The notes below the pieces were generated by a model. That model worked only from the letters and a program-made list of their open reading frames with translations. It was not told where the DNA came from and made no database searches. The translations under genes were made by a program, and so were the position numbers. From contig JAPFBL010000102.1 of assembly GCA_026182355.1 (NCBI GenBank), positions 814,501-878,500 on the forward strand: 64,000 nucleotides of DNA. The letters run 5' to 3'. This stretch comes from Hermatobates lingyangjiaoensis (lineage: Eukaryota; Arthropoda; Insecta; Hemiptera; Hermatobatidae). Shown here one piece after another: positions 35,000 through 46,484 of the stretch; the stretch's first letter is position 1; each line of letters begins with the position of its first letter.

Positions 35000-36250
35000 A
35001 CCTTTACCTTACAACAAGCCTTGGGTAGTTTCACTCAAATTTACTATAACTAAACTATGCCTATGTGTATAAACTATATAACTATATGTTTAGTTATAGA
35101 TACAGTTCTATAACTATAAAATCATAGTTATACTATAACTATACTATAATCATACACGATGTTTAATATTAGATATTATAAGATAATATTAATAATATTG
35201 GCAATTTCATATCAACTATATCAATAAATATGATAATAAAATGAACGACTTTGTTTCTTGAAATATTGCCCAAAATTTCAAACCATTCCAGGTTCTTAAC
35301 ATTTTTGTAGGGACTTAATACGTTGTGAATTTTACTTATCAATTAATACTAATTTCTTCTTACAAAGAATATATTTTTCACTGTTTTTATTCCAATACGT
35401 TATTGTGTTGTCAGTCCTGATTGGCTATTGTCTAATATCTCAAAATTATTGCTTGTTCTAAAGAGGTTAATGAACAACAATTTTTTTTACGGCTATTTAA
35501 AATCGTACTTTTTTTTATTTTAGTAATTTCATCCGTATTGTTCTCTCCTTAACGTGAACTACTGTTTATAATATCATTATTGTCGATATTATTTTTATAC
35601 TTGTGTGTTGAGCTATTTTGTTTGGTTGGATGATCATTATAGGTTAATGCACTGTACGTATAACATTTCACAATATTTATTTGAAATTCAAATTAAAGTC
35701 TACAAAATGGTACGGAATTCGGAAATAGGACTAACATCCTTGATCTAACATGGTGTTCACTTTCGACATTTCGACCCTTTTTATGAATCGTCAATATATA
35801 TTTTAGATATCAAATCTAGTGAGAGATTATAACATTATTTAATGATAGTACTAAAGCAAGATATCAAGTTTGTTCTTGGAGGTAAATGTATTTGATTGGT
35901 TGAAGGCGTTTTGAATATTTTGCCTTTTAGAATCCAATTAAATATCTACTCCACAGCGTTGTTGTATCTTCCACAACATCTACTATAAAAACTGACTCCG
36001 ACTTCTAAAATTGTTCCAGTAAATGTTCCATTAATCCGATTGGTTCCTTCCACTGTCTCTATTCCGTACGGTACATATAATATTTCACGGTAAGCACAGT
36101 GTATTTGTAACATAAATTCAACGTCTAGACTGCTATTGGTGAGACTCTCACGTAAACCACTTGATTTGTTTGAAATATCTTTTCTATATTTCTGAATTTC
36201 TTTAACTATTTTATTTGAACTTACATAATATTTTATTCCAATCTGTATAT
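35000..36250. other. No gene seen
   Basis: 35060-35160 is a run of short ATAACTATA-type repeats. 35760-35800 has TTTCGACATTTCGACCC, possibly a decayed fold-back. Nothing else. Confidence 0.5.
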
Positions 36251-36254
36251 AATT

Positions 36255-36500
36255 AATACAGAGAATGAAAGAAGCTGAGGCAAGCTGTTTTGTAACGGCG
36301 TTGGAAGGGAGAAGGTGTTACAAGTCCAACTTAACAGTATTGGATGAAGGTGGTAATCCTATTTGTTTCTCTTGGTCAATGCATGTTTTCCTATTTGGTG
36401 TCATAATCCTGAAGCCCTATGAAAACGCCCTACACTGCCCTTTTTACAACTTGTTTCACCTTATCATCATTTACCACCATAAACAATGTGAAAGAATTTA
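36255..36500. other. GC-richer patch, G/A to C/T skew switch
   Basis: Left TGGAAGGGAGAAGGTGTTAC, right GCCCTACACTGCCCTTTTTA. The 78-codon open frame across it looks incidental. Confidence 0.45.
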
Positions 36501-36574
36501 AAAAAAAAAGAATGTCAAATATGACTATAATTATATATAGTATATAATGTTCTTTTGCTACTTAGTATAACAAC

Positions 36575-36765
36575 AGGGGCCAGGTTATCTTAGGGGTTAA
36601 TGTACTCGCCTCTGAACTGATAGGACCGGGGTTCGATCCCTACCTGGCCCTCGATTTATTCACGTAGAAGGTGAATAAATCTGAGCACGTCGTCCCTCGG
36701 AGAAGGACGTTAAACTGTAGGTCCCGAGCCTGTACGATGTCAGGTAGTTGTTAAAGATACGATAC
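36575..36765 (+). mobile_element. tRNA-derived SINE, 3' end replaced by satellite
   Basis: GGGGTTCGATCCCTACCTGG (B box), TCGATTTATTCACGTAGAAG and GGAGAAGGACGTTAAACTGT match the 46.1-kb SINE. The A box is weak (TTATCTTAGGGG). After TGTTAAAGAT the SINE tail is absent and the 94-bp satellite begins. Confidence 0.88.
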
Positions 36766-37262
36766 TATTATCAGTCGATCGCAAGTAAAAAAGACTCGTT
36801 TCGCAATACGAGATCAGTTTGGAAAGGAATTAACCTCGTACTGTGATATTCTACTATACTATTTTCAGTCCATCGCAAGTAAAAAAAACTCTTATCGCAA
36901 TACGATATCAGTCTGGCAAGGAATTAAACTCGTACTGCGATGTTCTACTATACTATTTTCAGTCCATCGCAAGTAAAAAAGACTCTTATCGCAATACGAG
37001 ATCAGTCTGGGAAGGTATTGAACTCGTACTGCGATTCTACTATACTATTTTCAGTCCATCGCAAGTAAAAAAGACTGGTATCGCAATACGAGATCAGTCT
37101 AGGAACAAATTAAACTCGTACTGCGATGTTCTACTATACTATTTTCAGTCCATCGCAAGAAAAAAAGACTCTTATTGCAATACGAGATCAGTCTGGGATC
37201 GAATTAAACTCGTAATGCGATGTTCCACTATACTATTTTCAGTCCATTGGAAGTAAAAAAGA
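36765..37262. repeat. 94-bp tandem satellite
   Basis: TCAGTCCATCGCAAGTAAAA starts at about 36771, 36865, 36959, 37051, 37145 and 37239 (steps 94, 94, 92, 94, 94). Each unit holds TCGCAATACGAG and, ~22 bp later, CTCGTACTGCGA, a near-perfect inverse. Joined to the SINE on the left. Confidence 0.93.
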
Positions 37263-38485
37263 CTTGGCCATTATGCTTCTCATTTAAATATAAAATGAAA
37301 AGATGTTCTTGTATCTTTATATTTTGTTTTTGTAATATAAAGTACGTATTAATTATTAATCGCTTAATTAAGCGTTATTGTTTTATTATTCAGATATATT
37401 CCATAAATTATACATTACTGAAATCATAAATAAACACGAACAAGATGAACTTTTACACAGTCTGAACACCTCTCCAAATATCACTTTAAAAAATAGAACA
37501 CAATTAAAAATATTAACGTTTAAGGCAGCAAAATATTATTATCAGTACAGTCTAATGTAAAAGTAATATATAATAATAAAGCTTAACCTATGTAAGAATA
37601 AAGAATATGCAGTTATAACTCGTGCATATTTTGAAACCATTAGAAGCGATTTCAATTTTTTTTAATAAATTGCAGACTTACAGATGTGACTTGTTATTTA
37701 ATTATTCATATGATTTCAATTTCTAATTCATGTGTTTTCAATTTCAACTTTGCTAAATTATTCTGACTTTTATATTGGATAAATGAATATCATTTATTAT
37801 GTGTCCTGGCATTGCTATTTCGCATTATTTGATTATTAGGGTAAGAAAAGAGTGTCAGGGAGAGGTGATACATTAACTATGCATAGTGATGTAATTATGC
37901 AAGACAGCAAAGGGTCAAATTTGCATAATAGATCAATCAGCGAGGGCCATAATAATTTTAAACTCATAATCTTGTAAATTTATCACTGGATGTTGCGTAA
38001 AGTGAACGATGTATGTAAACTTAGGTGATTTTAAGGTAACATACGTAATAAAATTTAGTAAAAGCTGTTTAATGTAGTTTACGTTACTCTTTTGACCATG
38101 ATTTATCTTCATCATTCTATATTCAGTGAGAACATCAGTCTAATGGATTACAACATATTGGTTACAACACTTCAATGCATCTGCCTTCTTCAGTTACTTC
38201 GGCAATATAAAAAGGAATTCTTTCAGAATCCTGTCCTTTTCAGGCTCTCTTCGAGGACAGTCCCTCCCTTACAATAACAACTTTAAGGTCTGTCTCAAAA
38301 TTCAGCTTCAATGTATTTACAAAGAACACTCATTCTGCCTGCTTCTGCGCATTAGTATTTCAAGTTTTAACAACTTCACATAAGTTACCTTTCACATACT
38401 ATACTTTCACATATTTGTACTATATCCGTACAAAATATCCAGCATCCTTTCACAATCCTTGCGTAACTGTATTTAACAAAAATTC

Positions 38486-38690
38486 CTTCAGCCTTCTAGG
38501 CAGGTTGCTTTGGTACGATATTTAACAACTTCTATTTAGCCTCCTGGGTCAGTTCCTCTTGTACGATTATTTCTAACTTCTGATCAGCCTCCTGGGCCAG
38601 TTCCTCTTGTACTATTATTTACAACTTCTGATCAGCATCCTGGGCCAGTTCCTCTTGTACAATACTTTACAACCTCCTTATGACTCCTAA
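38486..38690. repeat. 48-bp minisatellite, about four units
   Basis: CCTCCTGGGCCAGTTCCTCT, TGTAC, then TTATTTACAACTTCTGATCAG repeats at 38540, 38588 and 38636. A weaker unit (CCTTCTAGGCAGGTTGC) precedes. Similar decayed phrases extend to 38280 and 38830. Confidence 0.85.
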
Positions 38691-39467
38691 TAAAATTCAT
38701 GTTGCATTGCACTAACAGTACTCAATCCAGGAGCTTCCGAGAGTCTGTGTATTTAACATCTTCCAATCCGCTTCCTTGTACAATTCATGTCGTACTTTAT
38801 TCATCAAAACTTCGATTTAGTCTCCTTTCAGAATCAATCATTGGGCTAATTGCAATATAAATGATTGTATATGGTTAATCCCAGAAGACAATGATTTCTA
38901 GTGTGGAATTCGCTTCACTAATGTTATGTAAAGAGAAAAATTTTCATCATGGACTTGTAATGAAATTAACAACTCTTGAATAAATATTGATAGAAACGAA
39001 AAAAGGAACAGTTTTTTTTTTGTATAGAAACAATTTAACTTTAAATACATTATAAATAATGTTTTAAAATTTAAAATAATTGTTAGATTATAGCAATATA
39101 ATTCACATTGCCGAATAATAAGGTTTCCAATAAGTTTGTGAGTTGGGTGGAAATGATAAATTGCTGTAAAGATCTCTTCAAAAGCAAGCTGGGGAATCGG
39201 ATGAGAGATTTTAATTCTGAATCAGATAATAGAGAGGCAGAAATTACCCACTCTATACTCAGAAATGAGTTATAGATGAGAATTCGAGGAGAAATATAAA
39301 ACGGTCATTAGATAAAATTGAAGTTTGACTTTCTTCTTACTTCCTCTTCAAAAACTGGCTATTCTAATAGAAAAAGACACTTCATCTTAGAAAGCTGAAA
39401 CAAAGAAAAATGTGTTATATTTTGTTGTGTCCTATTTCTTATTTACTATAAATAAATGTCTATATGT

Positions 39468-39703
39468 AAAAAGATTTCACATAAACACGTGAAATAACAA
39501 TCAATGATCAAACCACAATAAGAAAATGGGAAAGCAAGACTAAGATCTTTCAACCGTAACAAGCGGTCTTCGTCAGAGTCAAAAACCCAACGAGTTTGAC
39601 AAAACCCAACGTCAGTTGGATTTTTGACTCTGACGAAGACCGCTTGTTACGGTTGAAAGATCTTAGTCTTACTTTCCCATTTTCTTATTGTGGTTTGATC
39701 ATT
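39468..39703. mobile_element. Family A fold-back (copy 10)
   Basis: Complete arms with both cores intact. The centre has a short duplication (AAAACCCAACGAGTTTGAC, AAAACCCAACGTCAGTTGG). No long TA tract is attached, unusually for this family. Confidence 0.85.
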
Positions 39704-40589
39704 AAATGTCTGTATGTGTATCAACATTTGTTTAAAATATCCCCCTCTTCCGTTCCAATATATTTGTACACATATATGAGGCAACAGGATATCTAATGAT
39801 TTTAGATATTTTACGCTTTCCTATTGTCTTAGTAATGGTTTTTAAATTGTAAAGACAAGTGTCCGAATAATAAATACTGATTATTTTATTCATGACCTTC
39901 TATAGTTATTATTCACTTGATTTGCCATACTTTCTTGTTTCTGTGTATGGCAAATATGTATTATAGCCAGCTATAGTAAACTTTTTCACAGCTGAAAAGA
40001 CAAATTGAATTGTAGCACATCAACTAATGCTTATTTATGTGAATATATTACAGTAATTATTCTATTTTATTATATTTAAAATAAATTTGCACGCACTAAT
40101 AGCGTTTTCAAAAAGGGTTTAGATATGTCAGAAAGAAAAGCAGCAAAAGGGAAGAATAGGATCGTGGTAGCGGAACAACCTAATACATATTTATGCATTT
40201 TATGACGGCAGAGTCGATGCACGCATTGTCAGCGTGAATATAGAAGGAATAAAGAGGTTTTCCGGGCGGAAAGTCAGATATGCATATCCCAATCCTGTTC
40301 AAGTTATAAATGCAATAGCACTATGTTTAATATTTATTTAATAATATTTTCAGTAGATTACTTAACCTATAGTATATAATACAACTTGAGTAAACATTCT
40401 TCAGTTATTTTAATATTTATAGGTATCGTAAACTAGTTTACTCTAGAGGTCCATATTAACCAGTTTGTATTAGATTGCGGCAATAATTCAGAAAAGAAAT
40501 TGCAGGCTAGAATCGCTTTTGGGACTCCATAAATCCATAGGAATCAATAAATTCTACAACAAATTATAATTCTTTAAATATATCAGTCC

Positions 40590-40745
40590 TCATTAGTTGT
40601 GTAATCCACAATTGTATGGTATTTATTCATACTGGAGTAAACGATAATACAAAGTCACCACACAAATTAAGTTTTTATTTTTATTTAAACATCGCGTTTC
40701 AAACCTTCGTATCCATCATCAGGTAAACTTTCACTAGAAGTAGTG
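40590..40745 (-). mobile_element. Family J-like left end
   Basis: CATTAGTTGTGTAATCCACA, TGGTATTTATTCATACTGGA and then GTTTCAAACCTTCGTATCCA with TCATCAGGTAAAC. On the minus strand CTGATGA is followed later by GAAACGCG; stem II is imperfect. Confidence 0.55.
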
Positions 40746-41134
40746 AAGGAAAGGCAACTTCGTTTCAACACAATGCAGGAGGTTCTGCTCAGCTGTCAAA
40801 TAGCAACTCAGCAAATGGCAATTGCTGTATTCTTTTGAATTTTAGCAGAGTTCTAAGGTTATTCGCCAATGCCAATACTTAGTGTGAGGCATTGCCGGGA
40901 ATGACCTACACCCAACAGATGTCTCAACCCCCAACTAGAAATAGTTCAGTTTTGTGAATTGACTCTCACACGATGTAATTAGATTTTAATTTACTCTATA
41001 CTTTAGTCGTAAGCTTAGCGTAAGGATGGTCTACGAGACCGAAACTTGTGATTATTTTATTTAAGATAATAAATAGTTAGTTGTACCTATCCGATGTCAA
41101 TAGTGTCAGAATATGGAAATATGAAAGAAAATAA

Positions 41135-41154
<20 letters not shown>

Positions 41155-41170
<16 letters not shown>

Positions 41171-41342
41171 TAAATTAAAAGCGAAGGAAAGACACAGACA
41201 TAACTCACATCGATATTTCGACCATCGTCGTCATCAGGAGGTGTGAAGAGCGAAGAGTCCCGCAGGAAGGCAGGGCGGTGACTCCGCCGTTTCCTCCGTT
41301 TTGAATTTATTTTATTTAAAAAAGTCCGCTGGACCGTTTCTT
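41155..41342. mobile_element. Family D unit, left
   Basis: TA repeat, then AAGCGAAGGAAAGACACAG, the D core, TGAAGAGCGAAGAGTCCCGC, then the inverse end GTTTTGAATTTATTTTAT and AAAGTCCGCTGGACCG. Contains one hammerhead-like core. Ends in (TA)n next to a family E piece. Confidence 0.72.
41206..41245 (-). ncRNA. Hammerhead-like motif, family D
   Basis: Minus strand: CACA-CC-TC, CTGATGA, extra C, GAC-GATG-GTC, GAAA, TATC, GA-TGTG. Stem I has a two-base bulge. A + strand copy of core and stem II lies at 41541-41566, with its leading strand replaced by TA repeat. Confidence 0.52.
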
Positions 41343-41345
41343 TAA

Positions 41346-41522
41346 ATTATATATATATCAACTCAAAATTCGAAAAAACGATCCAAACTGGACGCAAATC
41401 AGTTCAAAAATGAAGAAAAGCAACACACAGAGAAAGAGACACACTTACAAACTCAAATTTTCGGATGATCCGTCTTCAGGAGAAAAGAGAATGAGCGACG
41501 AAGCACGCCGGAAACACAACGC
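41346..41522 (-). mobile_element. Family E piece nested between family D units
   Basis: AACTCAAAATTCGAAAAAAC to GAATGAGCGACGAAGC, with the core at 41452-41482. TA repeats at both joints. Confidence 0.68.
41452..41482 (-). ncRNA. Hammerhead-like motif, family E (nested copy)
   Basis: Minus strand: CTC, CTGAAGA, extra C, stem II GGATCATCC, GAAA, ATTT, GAG. N7 is A here, which the hammerhead consensus allows. Confidence 0.55.
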
Positions 41523-41527
41523 ATATA

Positions 41528-41662
41528 TATATGTCGTCATCTGATGACGACGATGGTCGAAATATCGATGTGAGTTATGTCTGTGTCTTTCTGTGTGTTT
41601 CCTTCGTTTTGAATTTATTTTATTTTAAAAAAGTCCGCTGGACCGTTTTTTTAATTGTGGTA
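41528..41662 (+). mobile_element. Family D unit, right
   Basis: Starts in (TA)n directly before GTCGTCATCTGATGACG and runs through the D core to AAAAGTCCGCTGGACCG and a second TA tract. Together with 41155-41342 it brackets a nested family E piece. Confidence 0.72.
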
Positions 41663-41699
41663 TATATATATATATTATATATATATATATATAAATGTG

Positions 41700-41890
41700 T
41701 GTGTGTGTTTGTGTAAAGGTTTCTATAAACAGGCAACAATCTTCTCTCATACAAATATTCGTAGTATTACATTTTGCAGCAGCTACTGTATTGACTAACC
41801 GTTTACTGTTTGCCTCCAATTCTCCTGCTCATTTAAGCTGGGTTGGCTTAAATAGAAGCTATAGGTGTTCATTAAAATCTACCCTAATCG
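41700..41890 (-). pseudogene. PLE N-terminal fragment with one-base frameshift
   Basis: Frame SKRLVNTVAAAKC..TNICMRED, then after a one-base shift LPVYRNLYT. The shifted reading restores the LLPxYxNxY block. Ends in (CA)n and (TA)n instead of (TA)n alone. Confidence 0.5.
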
Positions 41891-42229
41891 AATAAATCTT
41901 GAATGAGAACTTAAAATTATTGGGAACAATGCGTCTTAATTTGTTAAATACGGTACTTTATAAAATTTTTACAATAAATATTGGTTTAATGAACTATAAT
42001 GATTTTTGAAACAGAACTATTATATATAATAATACTTATCTGACTGCACGCATATTAACAGTGATATTTGAAATAATACGAACACTATGCTGAAGTGAAT
42101 GATTTATTTACTTCTGATTAAGAAGTAATTAACTTGCTCTGAACTCATAAAATAATATTGGAAGGTTATTCAATTTTCATCTTGGACTGGGTTAGTGATA
42201 ATTTTCCCAGTTCAGTTGTTAAACTAACT

Positions 42230-42560
42230 CATTATCAAGTTGCATAAAACTGTCTCTAGCTTGGAGGAATGGTAGGGGGAGGGGGTTGCAAACATTATGT
42301 AAAGTTAGCGCTCTAATGGCTATCGGAAATTCGCAAATTTGAATCGGTTAATAGACTAACGAGAATAGTTGTCGGGCAAAACTGTGCTATGTTAATGTCA
42401 CGCTAACCTCACACTCTGTCATATGTACGCTATACTCCTGTACTCATTTAAAATATTTCATTCCAATTAACTAACATACTATTCCCTCTATCATCTTTTC
42501 CCATTTAAATTTGCTATTTGCAAATCAAAATCACCAATTAGCCAATCTAATCACCTTTTA
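42230..42560. other. GC-richer patch, G/A to C/T skew switch
   Basis: Left AATGGTAGGGGGAGGGGGTT, right CGCTAACCTCACACTCTGTC. No coding frame. Confidence 0.5.
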
Positions 42561-42655
42561 TAAATTTATTTAACAAAACACGTAATGTTAATTAATGATT
42601 TCAAGCTTATATCATATCGCAATATATATGCCATTTTTTTTACAATTCCTATAAC

Positions 42656-42686
<31 letters not shown>

Positions 42687-42984
42687 AATCTATTCATAAT
42701 TAACATAATTCATATTTCATCATACTAATGATGAAATATTAAACCATAATACGCATAAGTCATATCATTTCAAATAAAAGAGTATAATTATTGATTCAAA
42801 ATGTTTTAATGTATTAATTTTTGATCATCTCAAATGTTTACAAAACAATTTAGGTCCTTTAATTCTATTTCTTCCATGATAATCCATTCATTAGATGATA
42901 TTACAAATGCTGACATTTATAGCACTTACAGAACGTTTTAGTGCTGTTCTATGGATGGAAAATGTACTTATTTATTATTTGGAA

Positions 42985-43212
42985 ACTATTTTAGTAAAAG
43001 AAGAGTCATTTTACCTGTTGGATTCCATATTTCGAGTCCTACATTTTGGCTTAACTCAAGTGCATATAGAGCAGGGATCATTAATGAGTACCTGATATTG
43101 TACAGGATTTCATTTCATCACCTCTGTGAAAAAAAAATTGAGGGTCAAGGTGACAATTGAATCTATGATATATCAATTCAGACGCAAGCACGCAAGCCAC
43201 TTGGCTACCCTA
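42985..43212 (-). mobile_element. tRNA-derived SINE, decayed
   Basis: Minus strand: GGTAGCCAAGTGGCTTGCGT, AGATTCAATTGTC, CCTGTACAATATCAGGTACT, CACTTGAGTTAAGCCAAAAT. The central ACGTTAAAC block is lost. Confidence 0.75.
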
Positions 43213-43295
43213 TCATATAGCAGTCATTCAAAAGAATCAAGTAGATGTTAACTAATTGTTTTGAATACTCATCGATGTTGATATATTCATTACAA

Positions 43296-43400
43296 TCAAT
43301 GATGAAACGACAATATGAAAATGGGAAAAAAAAAGACTAAGATCTTTTAACCGTAAGAAGAGGTATTCGTCAGAGTCAAAAACCCAACTGAAACACTAGA
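43296..43400. mobile_element. Family A left arm (copy 11), split by a LINE insertion
   Basis: CAATCAATGATGAAACGACA through AAGACTAAGATCTTTTAACC to AAAAACCCAACTG. The matching right arm is 840 bp away at 44243-44322. Between them lies a 5'-truncated Jockey-type LINE. Confidence 0.78.
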
Positions 43401-43455
43401 TGCAGAATCATCTCGTGATGGGTTGAGAGTCAACTCAGCTTGTTGCAGTTGACGG

Positions 43456-44242
43456 ATTTTTTTTTATTTTTATTTTACAGAGTCACAACAATGTCAATGT
43501 GACATTACCAGTGACAATGATGAAAGAAATATTTACATTTACACTAGGAGGCTTGAGGGAAGAAATAATCCAGTAATTATACTTCCTGTCGTGAAAAATA
43601 AGTTATAAAACTTAGATTAAATTTATAAGTCACTAGAGGTATTCACACCAATGAGTTTCTTGGCCACTTTCTCTTCAGGCGCCTTTGGGGATTTCCTGGG
43701 ACATTTGTTGAGCAGATGTTTAGGACTAAGGGATTATTATTGCTAAAAAGATTTTTATGGAAGGCTTTGTAGCGAGATATTGCGACTTGATGAACTGTTC
43801 AAATCCTGAGGTCTGAATAGATTGTTTGATTTGGTATGTAAAAGGGACAATGAAGAATTTTTCTAAGAATTTTTGACGAAAGAGCTTGTATCCTCTGGGC
43901 ATTGCTAGATTTTGTTTCTCCCCATATTTCAATACCGTAAGTCCAAATAGGTATAATCATAGATTTGTACAGTAATAGTTTATTGATAGTTGTTAATTTT
44001 GAACGATTATCAAGTAATTGAATTACAAATCTATAGCGTCTGTTTAGTTCTGTTTTTTTTTTCATTTTGGTATGGGGAGCCCAAGTAAGACGTCTGTCAA
44101 GGTGGAGTCCTAAGTATTTGGTGGCAGTAGCTTGAGGGATAGGAATTTTGTTAAGAAGGACAGGAGAACATGTATCCTGCCTCAAATTGAATGTTACATG
44201 AACACTTTTCTGTTCATTGATACGTATTCTCCAACAGTTTAA
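43456..44242 (-). pseudogene. 5'-truncated Jockey-type LINE inserted in family A copy 11
   Basis: The frame covers the end of the RT and the region after it: RINEQKSVHVTFNLR, IPQATATKYLGLHLDRRLTW, LLYKSMIIPIWTYGIEIWG, IQALSSKILRKILHCPFYI. An in-frame TGA at 43799-43801 interrupts it after YSDLRI; it then continues VHQVAISRYKAFHKNLF to a stop at 43643-43645. An A-rich tail (inverse of TTTTTTTTTATTTTTATTTT) lies at 43456-43480. YLGxxLD and P..TYGxxxWG are typical of the Jockey/CR1-type RT thumb. No clear target duplication. Dead. Confidence 0.85.
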
Positions 44243-44322
44243 AAATCTTAGTCTTTTTTTTTTCATTTCATATTATGGTTTGATTATTCATTGTTATTTC
44301 ACGTGTTTATGTGAAATCTTGT
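44243..44322. mobile_element. Family A right arm (copy 11)
   Basis: TCTTAGTC, a T-run, TTTCATTTCATATTATGGTT and ATTTCACGTGTTTATGTG. The inner half with the ribozyme-like core is missing; the arm joins the LINE fragment within the AGATTTTTAAAC junction. Confidence 0.78.
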
Positions 44323-44699
44323 ATTCGTTACAAGAAGTAAAAAAAAAATAGTATCCATGACCATACATCGGATAATAGATTTGCAAATAGCAAAGTTGAG
44401 TGTAAACAACGCTAGATTTGTTTATACAAACTTTGAATGTATTTTTGTTAGGATTTAACCAGTTTGATAATAAATAAAGTCATACATGAGCAGTTTTTCG
44501 AAGGAAGTTAAGATAAAACAGGATATCAATGACAGTGTGAATAATGAAATCTCTGAAGCGATAGTAGTTGTAGATGTTTGTAGCTCTGGGTGTGGCAGAA
44601 TGTACATAATAAGCCCAACTTAGTAACAAGCTCTTTGCCAAACACTGGCTTCCCCATAAATAAATCATCCCATGCCGTCTAATACATAATTCAACCTTT

Positions 44700-46130
44700 C
44701 TAGTTTCTAATTAAATAACACTTTATTCACTTTACCTATTCCTAATAACTAACTAAGCCAACAATGTCATCATTTGAAAAAAAATGTGGTAGCTTTTTTT
44801 TTTCTTGTTGGTAAATAACAGCCTTTGAAACAAATGAGTTCTTTTGAAATACAGCAAATATGATTGCTAAATAAAGACTCATTCACCTAAGGTGATTATT
44901 ATTTTAAATTTACCCACTTTCATAACCTCAGAAAGATTACGATGATTATATAGCCTCTTCTATAAATTACACATCACTTTCTAACTAGTTTACAAAAATT
45001 TGAGACTTCTAAATTGTAGAAAAAATAGACTAATAAAAAAAATTGGAAAATTTAATGATTAATTAATTACCCTATTTATTCCTTTTTAGTATATATACTT
45101 TAAGTATTTATTTTGAAACTTTTATGGATCTATAGTCTCTTAAATTCGTTTTTAGTAATTTTACTTCGCTATAAGTAAAACAAACTGATTATGAAATAAA
45201 ATCAAAATTGAAATTTTGAAGCAATACATGTTATTGTGGCCACTTAATTTATGTCTGATGTATTTACCCAATGTTTTGATGGAATACATGTTTTTGTGGC
45301 CCTTATGTTTATTTCTGATGTATTTACCCTATTCTAATGAAGTAAAATAGTAAAATACATTAATGTATGTTTGTGTGCGCGTTCGTCTATGTATTTTGTA
45401 TTTAATAAATGACTTGGTACGAAAATAACTAAGCAGGTAACCTAGAATAAAATATCAATGAAAAAATAAATAATGCTTCAGTGAGAGCGATCCAGATATC
45501 TATGTTCTGATGGTCTTAAAGAATGCTATAAAGTCTTATTGTTGCTTGACTCGTCTATACACGTTATATACAGTTGTTTTTTTATGTGTTTTGCATAGTT
45601 TGAGCTTTGTAACATTCAACAATTGCTGTTTTCAACTTAATGTAAGACCTCCCCCAATTGTGAATATGTCGGATAAACAGAGACTAAATTCTTTAGAATT
45701 TAAGTGAATTGATAATTAATAAATGAGTGAGAACTCATTAGAAAAGATTTGTTAAGATAAATTGCAAATTTGTTATACATCTGGATGACACTCCCTCTTG
45801 GTATTGGAGAGGGAAGTAACACCTTTGTGCTGCTTCAGGGTTAACAATAAGTATCCAGGGGATGACTAGCAATGTTCAAACTTGAAATAATAACCGAAAA
45901 GGAAGGGCCACCACCTGTAAATCTCATGTGGAAGCAGTATATTTTATCTGTCCTCCTTTGAGGCTGTTCTTAACTATTTTTCAATTCATGTAACCACTTC
46001 ATAAGACAGTTTGAATATAAATGTTAGTTTCGAGATTCACCCACAAGAAATTAATAATCTTTAAGATATCATCGGCTGCCACAGTTTTCTTTTTTTTTTA
46101 ATTTTTATTTATACACCCATTTAAATTCGA
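44700..46130. other. No gene seen
   Basis: Two near copies of CATGTTATTGTGGCC / CATGTTTTTGTGGCC, about 65 bp apart near 45230 and 45290, hint at an old tandem duplication. 45790-45960 is slightly GC-richer. Confidence 0.5.
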
Positions 46131-46153
46131 GTAAGAAAACTAGCCCTTAATAG

Positions 46154-46470
46154 GGTGCCAGGCTAGCTCAGTGGTTACGTGCTCGCCTCTGAACTGATAC
46201 GACCGGGGTTCGATCCTCACCTGGCCCTCGATTTATTCACGCGGGAGGTGAACAAATCTGAGCTCGTCGTCTTTCGGAGAAGGACGTTAAACCGTCGGTC
46301 CCGAGCCTGTACGATGTCGGGTACTCATGAAAGATCCCTACTCTAAATACATTTGAGTTAGGCAAAATTTAGGACTCCCACTGTAGAATCAATCTTCATT
46401 GTGTTGTATCACAAAGGGTCAATGCTCGGTCTACGTGTGTTCCCTTGTGGAACTGCCACTGCAACCTAAC
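46154..46470 (+). mobile_element. Complete tRNA-derived SINE with 14-bp target duplication
   Basis: The head contains the Pol III A box TAGCTCAGTGG and a perfect B box GGTTCGATCCT. The body carries GGAGAAGGACGTTAAACCGT, a block resembling the conserved central domain of broadly distributed animal SINEs such as MetaSINEs (tentative). The tail is CAAAATTTAGGACTCCCACT onward. CTAGCCCTTAATAG flanks it at 46140-46153 and 46471-46484, so this is a young insertion. Confidence 0.9.
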
Positions 46471-46484
46471 CTAGCCCTTAATAG

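Noticed and set aside
36765..37262. Regular 94-bp repeats as a possible CRISPR array
   Set aside because: The whole unit repeats, with no variable spacers, and the DNA is eukaryotic; it is a satellite.
46154..46230. Stand-alone tRNA gene
   Set aside because: A and B boxes are present, but the head does not fold into a full cloverleaf with clear acceptor pairing, and it is followed by a SINE body and target duplication.
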